IMG/VR virus record: IMGVR_UViG_3300027487_000008
Coordinates: 1-31,736 of that record
Length of the DNA: 31,736 nucleotides
Direction: 5' to 3' (one strand)
DNA from: a virus
Shown here: positions 14,200-21,960 of the stretch, in pieces
Layout of the letters: the number at the start of each line of letters is the position of its first letter
Position numbering within the stretch: position 1 is the stretch's first letter
Program-made: the position numbers and the translations under genes
Notes under the pieces: generated by a model
What the model saw: the letters and a program-made list of their open reading frames with translations, nothing else
Database searches by the model: none
What the model was told of the DNA's origin: nothing

Positions 14200-15092
14200 A
14201 CCTGCGAAGTCCACAGCGTGTTGAAATCGAACGTCTGAAACATGGTTTCCGAGCTGTCAGCGGACAGCACTTTGTCATAGTCTGCCGTGTCGGGGCGATA
14301 CTGGTGGTTCCACCCGTAAATGATCGCACCTGCCGGACTCGCTCCGGTGCGTGCGGTGCTGCTGAATGCCTTCTGTGCCTTTTCGATGAAGGACAGCGTC
14401 AGTTTTCGCGTGCTCCATTGTCCATCTGTTGATAACGTCACCTCGTCCTTCAGCCCATCAAACAGCAGCGTTTCAGGCTGAAATACTTGCGGGCTTCCGG
14501 GGAGCCTGAACGCCGCCGAATTAACGCATCCTTTCATGTTGCCTAACGTCACCCATGGCACCACCTGGACTTGGTTCCATGTGACGGTGTGCATTGTCAC
14601 GCTGTCTGGCACTTGTTGGTTGATGTCTGCCGGCAGCAGTGCGCTGTCAGATTCCCATTTGCAACCGCGGCCTGGTATCGTTCGAAATTCTGTGTTGCTG
14701 TCTTGGTTGTACGTGCACCACGTCCCCGCCGGTAACGGTGTCGGGTCGTTTGGGTCTCCGGCCTGCAGTTGGTCCGCCTGAAGTGGTGTATAAACGAACG
14801 TGATGACGGCTAGTGTTCCATCATGCGTAATGATGTCTGTGTTCGGATCTGATACCGAACCCGCTGGCAGGTTGCTCACGCGCGAAATTTCGAAAGAGTC
14901 CGCCAGCACCCCAGGCCAAAGGGTACTATACGACGCAGGCAAACCGAAAGGACCACTGCGCATGTGTTCTGCCACAAAGTCCCAGCGGTCATTCCATGCC
15001 GTCAGGAAAATACGAGTCAGATTGAACTGCCCGGATCTGTTGCCGGACTCTTTCGGGCTGTCCTCATGCTCTTGAAACGCTGGATACGGCAT
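14196..15092 (-). CDS. distal tail-region protein, unknown family
   Basis: The 298-residue protein directly follows the tape measure (4-nt gap), the position of distal tail (Dit-like) or tail-tip genes in siphoviruses. It is beta-rich with aromatic clusters (NLTRIFLTAWNDRWDFVAEH, TWCTYNQDSNTEF, NHQYRPDTADYDK). I cannot see a clear Dit, lambda gpM or gpL motif. A structural tail role is inferred from position. Confidence 0.75.
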   Translation of the reverse strand: MPYPAFQEHEDSPKESGNRSGQFNLTRIFLTAWNDRWDFVAEHMRSGPFGLPASYSTLWPGVLADSFEISRVSNLPAGSVSDPNTDIITHDGTLAVITFVYTPLQADQLQAGDPNDPTPLPAGTWCTYNQDSNTEFRTIPGRGCKWESDSALLPADINQQVPDSVTMHTVTWNQVQVVPWVTLGNMKGCVNSAAFRLPGSPQVFQPETLLFDGLKDEVTLSTDGQWSTRKLTLSFIEKAQKAFSSTARTGASPAGAIIYGWNHQYRPDTADYDKVLSADSSETMFQTFDFNTLWTSQV

Positions 15093-15096
15093 TCTG

Positions 15097-16599
15097 TCAC
15101 CCTAAGATCGCAACGCCGGACAATCCGCCCGACACCGCGCCCAGAATCTGTTTGTTCACTTCCACCGCTGCCTTTTGAACCGCCAACTGCTCACGCGCTA
15201 TTTTGTCGGTTTCGCCCTGTTTGGCCAGTCTGTCCTGCAGGCTGCGGAACATTTCCACAGCCCCGCCTCGCTGAACCTGTGCCTGTGCCACGGCCTGCAC
15301 TGCCGCTGTTGCTGCAACGTCTGCCACAAACTCAGTTGGCGGTGCCTGTCCGCGGTCCTGCTGCATGGCTTCCAGTTTCGCCCGCTTTTCCAGATCCTTT
15401 CGCCCCGCTTCCTGTCGCGATTCAATTCTCATTCGACGGGCAAGCTCCAACTCACCAAACACGGCGTCGATCGCACTGCCCCGACTCTGGCTTGCCGCAA
15501 ATTCCAGTGTGGGCATTGGGACGGCTTCGGCATTGCCCATCAATACCGACGGGCTGAGACGGCTCGCAATGGATACTCCGGCAGATGCCGCGTATTCGAT
15601 CAATTGGCCGATCCACGTTTTCACGTCATGGAACATCAGCTGCAATGTGTTCGGCACTTGCTGCAATGCCACGGTGGCCACGATTGCAAAGTCTGCCAGA
15701 TTGTCCTGCAATGATTGAAACATTGCCTTTGCGTTCGCCACAAACAACGATGCCCCAGCCCCAACGCCGTTGAAACTTTCAGAAGTTCCGTTGATTGAAT
15801 CCAGCATCGCATTCAGTTCTGGTAATAATGCCGAACCGATTGCTATCGCCGTCATCTCCACGTTTGTTTTGAATTTTGCGTACGCGCCGGCTGTCGTCGC
15901 GGCCAGTCGGTCATTCATGCCGGCCAGCCGTCCGCTGCCTGTCGTCAATGCCTCCAGTGCCTTCGCGACCATATCGAACGAAATCAATCCGGCTTCCATG
16001 TCCTTCTTCAAGTCGGCCATGCTGCGGCCAGTCATCTTGCTGATTTCAAACAGCGGACCGAATCCGCTGTTGATGAGCTGGTTGGCCTCTTGGCCCATCA
16101 GACGGCCAGCCGCTTTGACCTGCGCCATGCCACGCGCCAACAGCATCAACTGCTCACTGTTGCCCTGTGCCACTTCGGTCAATTGCGTCAGCGTCGTGAA
16201 GGCTTCGTCGGACCCCATGCCGAAATTCAACATCAACTTTTGTGCTGCGGCCAAATCCGGCAAACCGAACACGGTTTTCTTATCGAGTGCTCGCAAATCC
16301 TCCAGCGTCTTTTTCGCCTTGCTCACAGATCCCAGCAACACCTCAAACGAAATCGCTGTGGTCTCCGCGTCTGCGGACAGCTGCAGCATCTTCACCGCGC
16401 CAGTCGTCGCCCCGATTGTGGCCAGTATTCCACCCAACCCGCTGAACGCACCCCGAAGTCCACTTAGCGCATTGCCAGCCGCACCTGCCTTGCTGGCAAT
16501 TGACTGCATGGCTGTTGCTGCCTTGCCGGCTTCCGTCTGTACGGCCTTCATGCCGTCCGCGGAAAACAGAACCTGTGCTTCCTGAATCGTGATTGCCAT
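15097..16599 (-). CDS. tail tape measure protein
   Basis: The 500-residue protein is Ala/Leu-rich and helical. It starts with a strand and helix (ITIQEAQVLFSADGMKAVQTEAGKA) typical of lambda gpH-like tape measures. Residues about 85-240 (ETTAISFEVLLGSVSKAKKTLEDLRAL..., GNSEQLMLLARGMAQVKAAG, LINSGFGPLFEISKMTG) match the conserved N-terminal tape-measure domain. Using about 0.15 nm per residue, the tail would be near 75 nm, a short siphovirus tail. The start overlaps the stop of the frameshifted chaperone as TGATG. Confidence 0.92.
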   Translation of the reverse strand: MAITIQEAQVLFSADGMKAVQTEAGKAATAMQSIASKAGAAGNALSGLRGAFSGLGGILATIGATTGAVKMLQLSADAETTAISFEVLLGSVSKAKKTLEDLRALDKKTVFGLPDLAAAQKLMLNFGMGSDEAFTTLTQLTEVAQGNSEQLMLLARGMAQVKAAGRLMGQEANQLINSGFGPLFEISKMTGRSMADLKKDMEAGLISFDMVAKALEALTTGSGRLAGMNDRLAATTAGAYAKFKTNVEMTAIAIGSALLPELNAMLDSINGTSESFNGVGAGASLFVANAKAMFQSLQDNLADFAIVATVALQQVPNTLQLMFHDVKTWIGQLIEYAASAGVSIASRLSPSVLMGNAEAVPMPTLEFAASQSRGSAIDAVFGELELARRMRIESRQEAGRKDLEKRAKLEAMQQDRGQAPPTEFVADVAATAAVQAVAQAQVQRGGAVEMFRSLQDRLAKQGETDKIAREQLAVQKAAVEVNKQILGAVSGGLSGVAILG

Positions 16600-16793
16600 C
16601 AGACTGTTTTCTTTTGAAAGATGTCCTCAGGTGCCCAGTAGCCCAGATAAATCAACGCCTGATACATGGTCAGGCTTGCGACGGTGTCCGGTGTCCAATG
16701 GTACTTTTCGCACAGCCCACGGAACACCGTAGCCCACGGGACGGTGCGCCGCGTCTGCATCGGTGCGCCTGGTTGTCCAGGCGGTTTCAGTTT
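16599..16793 (-). CDS. frameshift extension of tail assembly chaperone (gpT-like half)
   Basis: This 64-residue extension is read in the -1 frame after GGGAAAC: KLKPPGQPGAPMQTRR, then TVPWATVFRGLCEKYHWTPD and VASLTMYQALIYLGYWAPED. The YHWTPDTVASLT segment is typical of the second half of tail chaperones just upstream of the tape measure. It has no convincing start codon of its own and ends in a TGATG overlap with the tape measure start. It should therefore exist only as a fusion to the preceding gene. Confidence 0.85.
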   Translation of the reverse strand, partial: KLKPPGQPGAPMQTRRTVPWATVFRGLCEKYHWTPDTVASLTMYQALIYLGYWAPEDIFQKKTV

Positions 16794-17236
16794 CCCAGTG
16801 CGTCTTTCTGTTCAACTTTGTGAACGGCTTCGACAATTCGCCGCACGTCACCAAACCATGCGATGAAGTCGCACCCCAGCTGAATGCCCTGCGTGTTGCT
16901 GACATTCGGCGGGAATTCATCCGGATGATTGACACACAAGGCCCGCCAAACTGACCACGCCAGACCGCGAAACGAACGGTCAAACCGTTCCTCGTCCTCC
17001 ATTGTGGCAATCAATGGACGTGCCGCAATGTCCGCCGCAATTTTGAATGCCTCAGATCGCACACGACCGTCTGTAATCGACTCCAGCCCGTCGTACGGGC
17101 TGCCGGTCGTCTGGACAATCGCAGCCTCTTTGAGTGCGTAATCGGCCAGCGTGCGAAATGCCAGCCGATACGTTCTGTCGTCCTTCGTCAGCTCCACAGT
17201 CCGCCGACTGCAGAGGTTGAATAAACCGTCCGCCAC
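16787..17236 (-). CDS. tail assembly chaperone (gpG-like), frameshift donor
   Basis: The 149-residue protein starts at GTG 17236 with AAGGAG eight bases upstream and ends in GGA AAC TGA. It is acidic and helical (FRTLADYALKEAAIVQ, EAFKIAADIAARPLIAT, RRIVEAVHKVEQ). It lies between the tail tube and the tape measure, as lambda G does. Its last two sense codons form the slippery heptamer. Most ribosomes should stop here; a minority should slip to make the longer G-T fusion. Both products bind the tape measure and tube during tail assembly in known phages. Confidence 0.88.
   Translation of the reverse strand: MADGLFNLCSRRTVELTKDDRTYRLAFRTLADYALKEAAIVQTTGSPYDGLESITDGRVRSEAFKIAADIAARPLIATMEDEERFDRSFRGLAWSVWRALCVNHPDEFPPNVSNTQGIQLGCDFIAWFGDVRRIVEAVHKVEQKDALGN
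16790..16796 (-). promoter_or_regulatory. -1 programmed ribosomal frameshift site GGGAAAC
   Basis: The heptamer G GGA AAC fits the X XXY YYZ rule, and a TGA stop follows immediately. It differs from the lambda G/T site (GGGAAAG) only in the last base. Slippage joins the chaperone to the -1 frame that runs to 16599. Confidence 0.9.
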
Positions 17237-17254
17237 GGTTGCAACTCCTTAAAA

Positions 17255-17665
17255 TCAAACAACGTCAAACGCGGTGCCGCTTGCTGCTGGCGCACCCTGT
17301 CCGGAAAACTTGTAATCAATCGCCACCGGATCGCCGCTATCAGCGTCCAGCGTGATCGGCCCGACTTCGGTGATTAGAATTGTGCCGCTGATGTAATCAT
17401 CGGAATCAGCGTGAAACTGTGCTGCCACTTCGTCATTCAGAATGAACGGCATGGACTCGCCATCGTGAAGCATGATGCGAACCGTTCCGCTCCATTCCTT
17501 CGTTCCCTTGACCGACTTCCGCCAGCCGCTGGTGCTGTTGCTGGCATACTTTCCACTGTTCGATGTCAGCGTGATTTCCCACCGCCCGGTGTGCACCTCT
17601 TCTGCTACCGGGCTGCCCGTCTTGAACGTCATATCCTTGCCACTGAACACTGTGCCTGCTGCCAT
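17255..17665 (-). CDS. major tail (tube) protein
   Basis: The 136-residue protein has AAGGA eight bases before ATG 17665. It shows the alternating strand pattern of tube proteins: HTGRWEITLTSNSG, a central loop (KEWSGTVRIML), ITEVGPITLDADSGDPVAIDYKFSGQG. The IDYKFSGQG end resembles the closing strand of lambda gpV and TP901-type tube proteins. Its location just before the frameshifting chaperone and tape measure supports the call. Confidence 0.85.
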   Translation of the reverse strand: MAAGTVFSGKDMTFKTGSPVAEEVHTGRWEITLTSNSGKYASNSTSGWRKSVKGTKEWSGTVRIMLHDGESMPFILNDEVAAQFHADSDDYISGTILITEVGPITLDADSGDPVAIDYKFSGQGAPAASGTAFDVV

Positions 17666-17678
17666 TGCTGTTTATCCT

Positions 17679-18089
17679 TCAAGGCTTGGCGATTGCGGAA
17701 TAAAGAATACCAATTTTCAGATTTGTGGCAGTAGTTGCCACGCCCAGAATCGTGACGAAGTCACCGGATGCCAAATCGCTGTACGGTGCAATGCCGCCTG
17801 CGGTCGTGCTCGCTACGTACACCTGCCCCACGGTGAAGGCAGAGTTAAACGTCAGGTTGCCGCCGGTCGCATACTGCAGTGGCTGGCCATCGCTCGCACC
17901 ATGCAATGCAATTCCCGCCACCTTGCTTGACGCCAACACGTCAGCATCTGCCGCCTTCAATTTATTGCTCGCGGCTGTGTCTTGATAAACGGGCTGCCCA
18001 GCAGTCACAGTGCCACCGGCCACACCGATTGCAAATACGGTCGTGGTGGTCTTGACGACACTGGCTGCTGTGACTGAAACGTCTGCCAT
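17679..18089 (-). CDS. small beta-rich structural protein (decoration-like)
   Basis: The 136-residue protein follows GGAG and starts at 18089. It is poor in charged residues and contains the VYQDTAASNKLKAADADVLA, AGIALHGASDGQPLQY and YVASTTAGGIAPYSDLASGDFVTILGVA blocks. These resemble capsid cement or DUF2190-like proteins more than tail enzymes, although it lies in the tail module. It may decorate the tail tube or the capsid. The assignment rests on pattern only. Confidence 0.7.
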   Translation of the reverse strand: MADVSVTAASVVKTTTTVFAIGVAGGTVTAGQPVYQDTAASNKLKAADADVLASSKVAGIALHGASDGQPLQYATGGNLTFNSAFTVGQVYVASTTAGGIAPYSDLASGDFVTILGVATTATNLKIGILYSAIAKP

Positions 18090-18092
18090 CTG

Positions 18093-18527
18093 TCAAACTC
18101 CGGTGTGCATTATCTCGAACTGAATCTGTGTGTCCCAGACGCCCGTTTGCGTGTCCTGTTCTGTCGTCATTTGTCCCGTCGGCCTTGCCTGAATGGCCTT
18201 TGCGGCAGTGCCGGTGAATCCCTTGTCTGCCCATTGGTTGACGATCTCCTGCGCGATGGATTTTCCCGCGTCGTAATTGATCGACAAACAGGACAGAGTC
18301 AGCGTCGAGCGATACCCGCGTTGGCTGTTGGTTCTCCATGCCGGTTCTGTCGCAATCGTGAACACCACCGCATCGTCGAAATAGTCGTCCGCGTCCGCGT
18401 CCTGCTGTTCCGTCTCGCTGAATTCATCGACACTGGCCACAACTCGATTGACTGGCACCAACGCGGACAACGTCGGTGTCTGCGCCCACCATTCGCCAAC
18501 CAGTCTGTCGATGCCTGTGTCCGCCAT
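18093..18527 (-). CDS. tail terminator-like protein
   Basis: The 144-residue protein starts at the last base of the previous stop (TAATG). It has an N-terminal helix (DRLVGEWWAQTPTLSALVP), an acidic loop (DADADDYFDD), a central YRSTLTLSCLSINYDAGKSIAQEIVNQWADKGF strand-helix unit, and a closing strand IQFEIMHTGV. Size, order and position between the gp10-like gene and the tail tube match tail terminator (lambda gpU/DUF3168-like) proteins. Confidence 0.72.
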   Translation of the reverse strand: MADTGIDRLVGEWWAQTPTLSALVPVNRVVASVDEFSETEQQDADADDYFDDAVVFTIATEPAWRTNSQRGYRSTLTLSCLSINYDAGKSIAQEIVNQWADKGFTGTAAKAIQARPTGQMTTEQDTQTGVWDTQIQFEIMHTGV

Positions 18528-18778
18528 TATCGCACTCGTGCCTTCTGCTTCGGTCCCGTTGCTGTTTTCTTCACTTCCTGAACTACCGTCTCCCCGTATT
18601 CACTCAGGTGATTCATCACTGACGGCTTCAAAAATGGTCTTTGTTTGCCGTCCTGCCGAAACTCCCACATTGCCATATAGGGCGCGACCTTTTTGTCGAC
18701 GTACACCCGGCCCTCCGGCTTTGGCCCCTTCATTCTGATTTCGATCGTAATTGACTGCCGGCCCTTGCCTGATCTCAT
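18527..18778 (-). CDS. C-terminal half of an HK97 gp10-like protein
   Basis: The 83 residues from ATG 18778 (MRSGKGRQSITIEIRM) carry the gp10 pattern: the RSGKGRQSI helix start, GRVYVDKKVAPYMAMWEF, then QRPFLKPSVMN and a helix to the end. Upstream of the ATG the same frame continues in a family-like way as GPGEPPR before a TGA. So the usual gp10 linker is present but the frame is cut off from an N-terminal half. HK97 gp10-like proteins join head and tail or act as minor tail components. The N-terminal half lies at 19166-19363 in the same frame. Confidence 0.75.
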   Translation of the reverse strand: MRSGKGRQSITIEIRMKGPKPEGRVYVDKKVAPYMAMWEFRQDGKQRPFLKPSVMNHLSEYGETVVQEVKKTATGPKQKARVR

Positions 18779-19188
18779 TCGGGGCGGTTCACCGGGACCT
18801 CCGGCAGTTGACTGCCAACCAAAACCAGACGGCCAAACTCACGCTTCTGAATTCTCGCGGCTGATCTCCGCTTTCTTTCGATTTCCCTTCGCCGTGCCTT
18901 CCGTTGCCGATTCCACTTCCTCAATTGCCTGCCGGATGCCTTCGCGGTCCGTGTCAGGCTCTTCCGTGTTCTGCTTGCCTGCTTGACGGCTTTGGCGGTT
19001 GCCCGCCTCAGTCGTCTGGATGTCGTTGCCGCCTTGCGTTTTGCTCGGCTCGTCAATCGTCGTTGTGTTCTCTGTGCCGTTCGTTGCAGCCGTTTGCCGC
19101 TTCTTGCCGCTTGTCTACGGGCTTTCGCAAATCGCTTTACCAGCGTCTTGCGAAACCTCGTGAAACTACTCTGTCGTCGCCTCGGCAT
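18775..19188 (-). CDS. Arg/Lys/Ala-rich, histone- or protamine-like ORF
   Basis: From ATG 19188 the frame gives about 137 residues (MPRRRQSSFTRFRKTLVKRF... repeated R/K/A/T helices ... NRPE). There is almost no acidic residue until the last 30. The pattern resembles histone H1 tails or phage/bacterial DNA-condensing proteins. It lies between two halves of a gp10-like gene, in a different frame, and overlaps them by 23 nt and by ATGA. Its third-position base use is less GC-rich than in neighbouring genes, so it could be either real or a stop-free shadow of a damaged gp10 gene. Confidence 0.5.
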   Translation of the reverse strand: MPRRRQSSFTRFRKTLVKRFAKARRQAARSGKRLQRTAQRTQRRLTSRAKRKAATTSRRLRRATAKAVKQASRTRKSLTRTAKASGRQLRKWNRQRKARRREIERKRRSAARIQKREFGRLVLVGSQLPEVPVNRPE

Positions 19189-19363
19189 TCTGCTGCCTTT
19201 CCCGCCGTCTCTGCTCCCGTCGTCTCGTGTACCGCTTGCTGACCAACTGCCTCGCGATTGCGTGACAACGTTTGCTGCACGCCTCCACGACTCGCCCCGC
19301 CGCGGTCTGCAAAAACCGCTGCAGTTCTGGCCTTCGGTCAATCAGTTTCACCCGTGCACTCAT
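19166..19363 (-). CDS. N-terminal half of an HK97 gp10-like protein
   Basis: The 65 residues (MSARVKLIDRRPELQRFLQ... VVEACSKRCHAIARQLV) look like the first helices of gp10-type proteins. The start overlaps the upstream stop by ATGA. After an Arg/Gln-rich stretch the frame ends at 19166. The gp10 C-terminal part lies 390 bases further on in the same frame, separated by stops. Either the gene has been interrupted, or translation passes through the intervening ORF by two frame changes. Confidence 0.62.
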   Translation of the reverse strand: MSARVKLIDRRPELQRFLQTAAGRVVEACSKRCHAIARQLVSKRYTRRREQRRRERQQNAEATTE

Positions 19364-19977
19364 GCGTCCGATCTCCGACAGATCAGATAGGGCAAATCCA
19401 CGCGGTTGAATTGCTGTTCCACTCGATCCACACGATAGGCCAGCCCATCGGAATCGGTGATTGTGTCACCCACTCCAACGTCCAGCAGTTCCTGCAGAAT
19501 CAAATAGAACTCACCAACGATCCCACGCCGCCGGCCTGCCTGACTGGTCTCGATTTCCGCCGATGACGTGAACCATTGGCAGCGGATGCCGCTGGTTTGC
19601 GTATCCACCACCTGACGCTCTGCCATGCTCTGCGTTTGTGCCGTCTTGCGTTTGCGTAGCGTGACGGTGTCGGTCAATTGCAGGTGGCAATAGGATCTCT
19701 GGATTGCAGTCTCTGCCGGGTCTGTGTACATGACTCGCCAGACCGTCGTAACGGCCCCACGCCTCACGGTAAACAGATCCCCGACAGATACCCGCGTTGT
19801 CGCTATCGGCGTCCACACGTGCGCCCTGCGAATCGTCTGCCGGTCTGGCTGCTCGATCAACCTCACGCACCGTGTCAGGCTTCCGCCGCTTGCCGTTGTC
19901 CAGGTCGCGGCTTCGCCGAGTTCATCGGTGTTCAAGATTGCTGCACAGTCCAGCGCAAACTGCTCGCGTAGGCTCAT
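19360..19977 (-). CDS. neck / head-tail joining protein candidate
   Basis: The 205-residue protein overlaps its upstream neighbour by ATGA. A helical start (SLREQFALDCAAILNTDELGEAATW) leads into a beta domain with TTRVSVGDLFTVRRGAVTTVWRVMYTDP, where a small barrel resembling head-closure or stopper proteins is plausible. The C-terminal domain ends with a second barrel-like part (VGDTITDSDGLAYRVDRVEQQFN). It lies directly after the head genes and before gp10- and terminator-like genes, which fits head completion. Family not certain. Confidence 0.7.
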   Translation of the reverse strand: MSLREQFALDCAAILNTDELGEAATWTTASGGSLTRCVRLIEQPDRQTIRRAHVWTPIATTRVSVGDLFTVRRGAVTTVWRVMYTDPAETAIQRSYCHLQLTDTVTLRKRKTAQTQSMAERQVVDTQTSGIRCQWFTSSAEIETSQAGRRRGIVGEFYLILQELLDVGVGDTITDSDGLAYRVDRVEQQFNRVDLPYLICRRSDA

Positions 19978-20237
19978 TTGCTGGCCCTCTGTGTCTGCTC
20001 TGGCATATCCTCAGCGGATACCTTTGTCAGATACTTTCTGACCACCAATTCCTGCACCTGATTTTCAAGACCGACACGCAACGCCTGTGGAGTCTGCAGG
20101 TCAATTTTGACAGGCTCATCGCCCACCTCAATTTTGCCTGCAGACGGATTTCCAGGACGCTTCGGTCCAACCCGAAAACCGAAGGACTTGCCGCTTGCGG
20201 CTGGTCCCTTGGTGACTGTGATATTCTTGAGTGCCAT
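19974..20237 (-). CDS. small protein following the major capsid gene
   Basis: The 87-residue protein starts at ATG 20237 with GGAG eight bases upstream. It has a short beta or loop region (ITVTKGPAASGKSFGFRVGPKRPG), a central VKIDLQTPQALRVGLENQVQELVV helix, and a polar tail. An upstream in-frame ATG at 20378 would run through the hairpin leader and overlap the capsid gene, so it is unlikely. Family not recognised. A head or neck role is inferred from position. Confidence 0.68.
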   Translation of the reverse strand: MALKNITVTKGPAASGKSFGFRVGPKRPGNPSAGKIEVGDEPVKIDLQTPQALRVGLENQVQELVVRKYLTKVSAEDMPEQTQRASK

Positions 20238-20263
20238 GTGATCAACTCCGCAAATCCGCCGCC

Positions 20264-20325
20264 AAAAAATGCCTGCCCACTGTGGCGGACAGCGAACAGG
20301 CCACCGCATCCCGTCGGATGCGGTG
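20264..20325 (-). terminator. double hairpin after the capsid gene, attenuator candidate
   Basis: The first hairpin is a perfect 10 bp stem, CACCGCATCC/GGATGCGGTG (20302-20311 with 20316-20325). Next on the minus strand is an imperfect stem closed by GCCTG/CAGGC (20271-20301), then ATTTTTT. Placed just after the major capsid stop, it would lower read-through or protect the capsid mRNA. Confidence 0.65.
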
Positions 20326-20344
20326 TTGCTCGATTTCACCGCCA

Positions 20345-21274
20345 TCAGGTGAACGTGGTCAAAACCGCGTTCCACCATGCGCCGTACCCGATGTTGTATC
20401 GTGCGTAGGTGCCCATCTGCAGCTGCTTCATGTTCATGTCCTCGGCTCCCTGCACGTTAGCGGTCAGGGATTCGCGGGGCTGAAAAATAAATGGTCGCAA
20501 TGGCACGTCAACACGCAGAAGATACCACTTCGCCGCATTGCTCAGATGCGTGCTCATGGCGACGGCTGGCGTGTCCAGCACAATGTTGGTGCCGCCGCTG
20601 TTGTTGAGGATCTGATTGAATGCCTTCTTGGCAATCGTTTCCAGTGCTCGCGGGACAAGCGCGACAAACTGCATCCCGGAATTCAGCCCGGTAATCACGT
20701 CCTCGTGCAACGGTTCGCCGTTGTCGTCCTTGAATCCCATCATCGCGCTTCGGGCTGCTTCGTAACTGCCCAGAAACTCGTCAATGGTTGGAGTGGTGCC
20801 GGTTGCCGCAGCGTAGGTCAAATCGTTGTCCTGGCTGCCGCTGTTGCCCCAACTGTGGTCAGTGTCGAAAAAGAACTGCCCATCGAAACACTGCGTGCTT
20901 TCGCCGTTCACGATCGCACTCATCAGCAGTTTGTCGGGATGTCGTGCGGCTCGCTGTGCCAGTGTGGTCAACGCGCCGTCATACAGCCCCAAACGGTCGT
21001 CCGCAACGTCCTTCTTCTCGATCTCCAGCGAACCTTCCCACTCTTTGTTTGCGAGTGTGTAGGTCGCCCCGCGCAGCTTGTTGTAAACGCGGTCGCCGAG
21101 GTACTCGCGAATGGACGGCATGGCACCGAGGATGCCATACTGCTCATCTGCACCATCGGACGGAGTCACGGTACAAATTGACGGATAGAAGGTCTGCACA
21201 GCAGACGCTTCACGGTTGAACTTCGCGGTGAGTGCTCGGCTTGCCGCGATTGCCTTGGCAGTATCAAGTGCCAT
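20345..21274 (-). CDS. major capsid protein, Mu gpT-like
   Basis: The 309-residue protein has GAGGAG eight bases before ATG 21274, the strongest ribosome site in the window, as expected for the most abundant virion protein. Conserved gpT features are the REYLGDRVYNKLRGA segment near residue 55, EIEKKDVADDRLGLYDGAL, AARHPDKLLMSAIVNG, CFDGQFFFDTDHSWG, and the tail YARYNIGYGAWWNAVL. It should have the HK97 fold. The gene sits after protease/scaffold and decoration genes and before a double hairpin. Confidence 0.9.
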   Translation of the reverse strand: MALDTAKAIAASRALTAKFNREASAVQTFYPSICTVTPSDGADEQYGILGAMPSIREYLGDRVYNKLRGATYTLANKEWEGSLEIEKKDVADDRLGLYDGALTTLAQRAARHPDKLLMSAIVNGESTQCFDGQFFFDTDHSWGNSGSQDNDLTYAAATGTTPTIDEFLGSYEAARSAMMGFKDDNGEPLHEDVITGLNSGMQFVALVPRALETIAKKAFNQILNNSGGTNIVLDTPAVAMSTHLSNAAKWYLLRVDVPLRPFIFQPRESLTANVQGAEDMNMKQLQMGTYARYNIGYGAWWNAVLTTFT

Positions 21275-21320
21275 TGTGAAAACTCCTCAAACAGAAATGA
21301 AATGCGGTCAAACCAAACGA

Positions 21321-21914
21321 TCAGGAACCACGAGACTCCAGATCCAGCACGCGGACCTGCAAATTCTTGATCACAGACAGCACGGTGTTCGCTTCGTCCT
21401 GCGTGCTGAATCCGTAGGGGCTGCTGTTCGTCGTGTTGGCGATTGCGTAGTCCGGTGTGCCAGGTGCGGTGTGTGTGATCGTGGTCAGTGCTGCCACTGG
21501 CAACGCGCCGGTCCCAACTGCGTCAATATCCACACGAATCTTCGTGCTGCTGATGTACTCCGTAACCATGCCAATCGGCACGGATGCGGTGCTGATGCTG
21601 ACGCCGACCGTGTAATTGTCCTCAGCGTAGACTTTGCTGCCCACGTCTGCCTGCGCAAATCCGGTGCCGGTCAGCACAAACTCGCCCTCTGGCCAGACCT
21701 CAACAGTCAGATCACCGGCACTGCCGCTGCTGTTGTCGGCCTCACCAACAGCAACACCAACAAACCCATTCACCCCGGTTGCTGTCACGTCTGTGGCGTA
21801 GCCTGCAGCCGTGAGAAATACCAGCGTGCCCTCGTAAAGGTGCACTGACGCTGCCACTGGGTAACTGCGTCGCCCCATCCGCTTTTCGATCACCTGATTT
21901 GCCGTGACGGCCAT
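21321..21914 (-). CDS. capsid decoration / DUF2190-like protein with C-terminal helix
   Basis: The 197-residue protein has AAAGGG before ATG 21914. Residues 1-125 are beta-rich (VAASVHLYEGTLVFLTAAG, FVGVAVGEADNSSG, VEVWPEGEFVLTG, GSKVYAEDN) and match small cement or decoration proteins. After a Pro/Thr-rich linker comes a helical end (EANTVLSVIKNLQVRVLDLES) that could trimerise. It lies between scaffold and major capsid genes, the standard place for decoration proteins. Confidence 0.82.
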   Translation of the reverse strand: MAVTANQVIEKRMGRRSYPVAASVHLYEGTLVFLTAAGYATDVTATGVNGFVGVAVGEADNSSGSAGDLTVEVWPEGEFVLTGTGFAQADVGSKVYAEDNYTVGVSISTASVPIGMVTEYISSTKIRVDIDAVGTGALPVAALTTITHTAPGTPDYAIANTTNSSPYGFSTQDEANTVLSVIKNLQVRVLDLESRGS

Positions 21915-21960
21915 TGCTTAGCCCTTTCAAATCGAAACCAAATCAAACCACGCCTGACCG

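Noticed and set aside
15770-16585. 271-codon open frame on the plus strand
   Set aside because: It is the mirror of the tape measure gene, whose conserved domain is on the minus strand; the plus product has a low-complexity Ser/Ala composition.
16627-17010. 127-codon minus-strand ORF over the chaperone end, as possible frameshift partner
   Set aside because: It lies in the third frame. The frame reached by -1 slippage at GGGAAAC is different and carries the family-like second half.
20237-20378. Longer start of the small gene after the capsid gene at 20378
   Set aside because: The added segment reads through the double hairpin and into the capsid gene; ATG 20237 has GGAG at correct spacing.
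20231-21181. 316-codon open frame on the plus strand
   Set aside because: It covers the major capsid gene in antisense, and the capsid motifs and ribosome site are clear on the minus strand.
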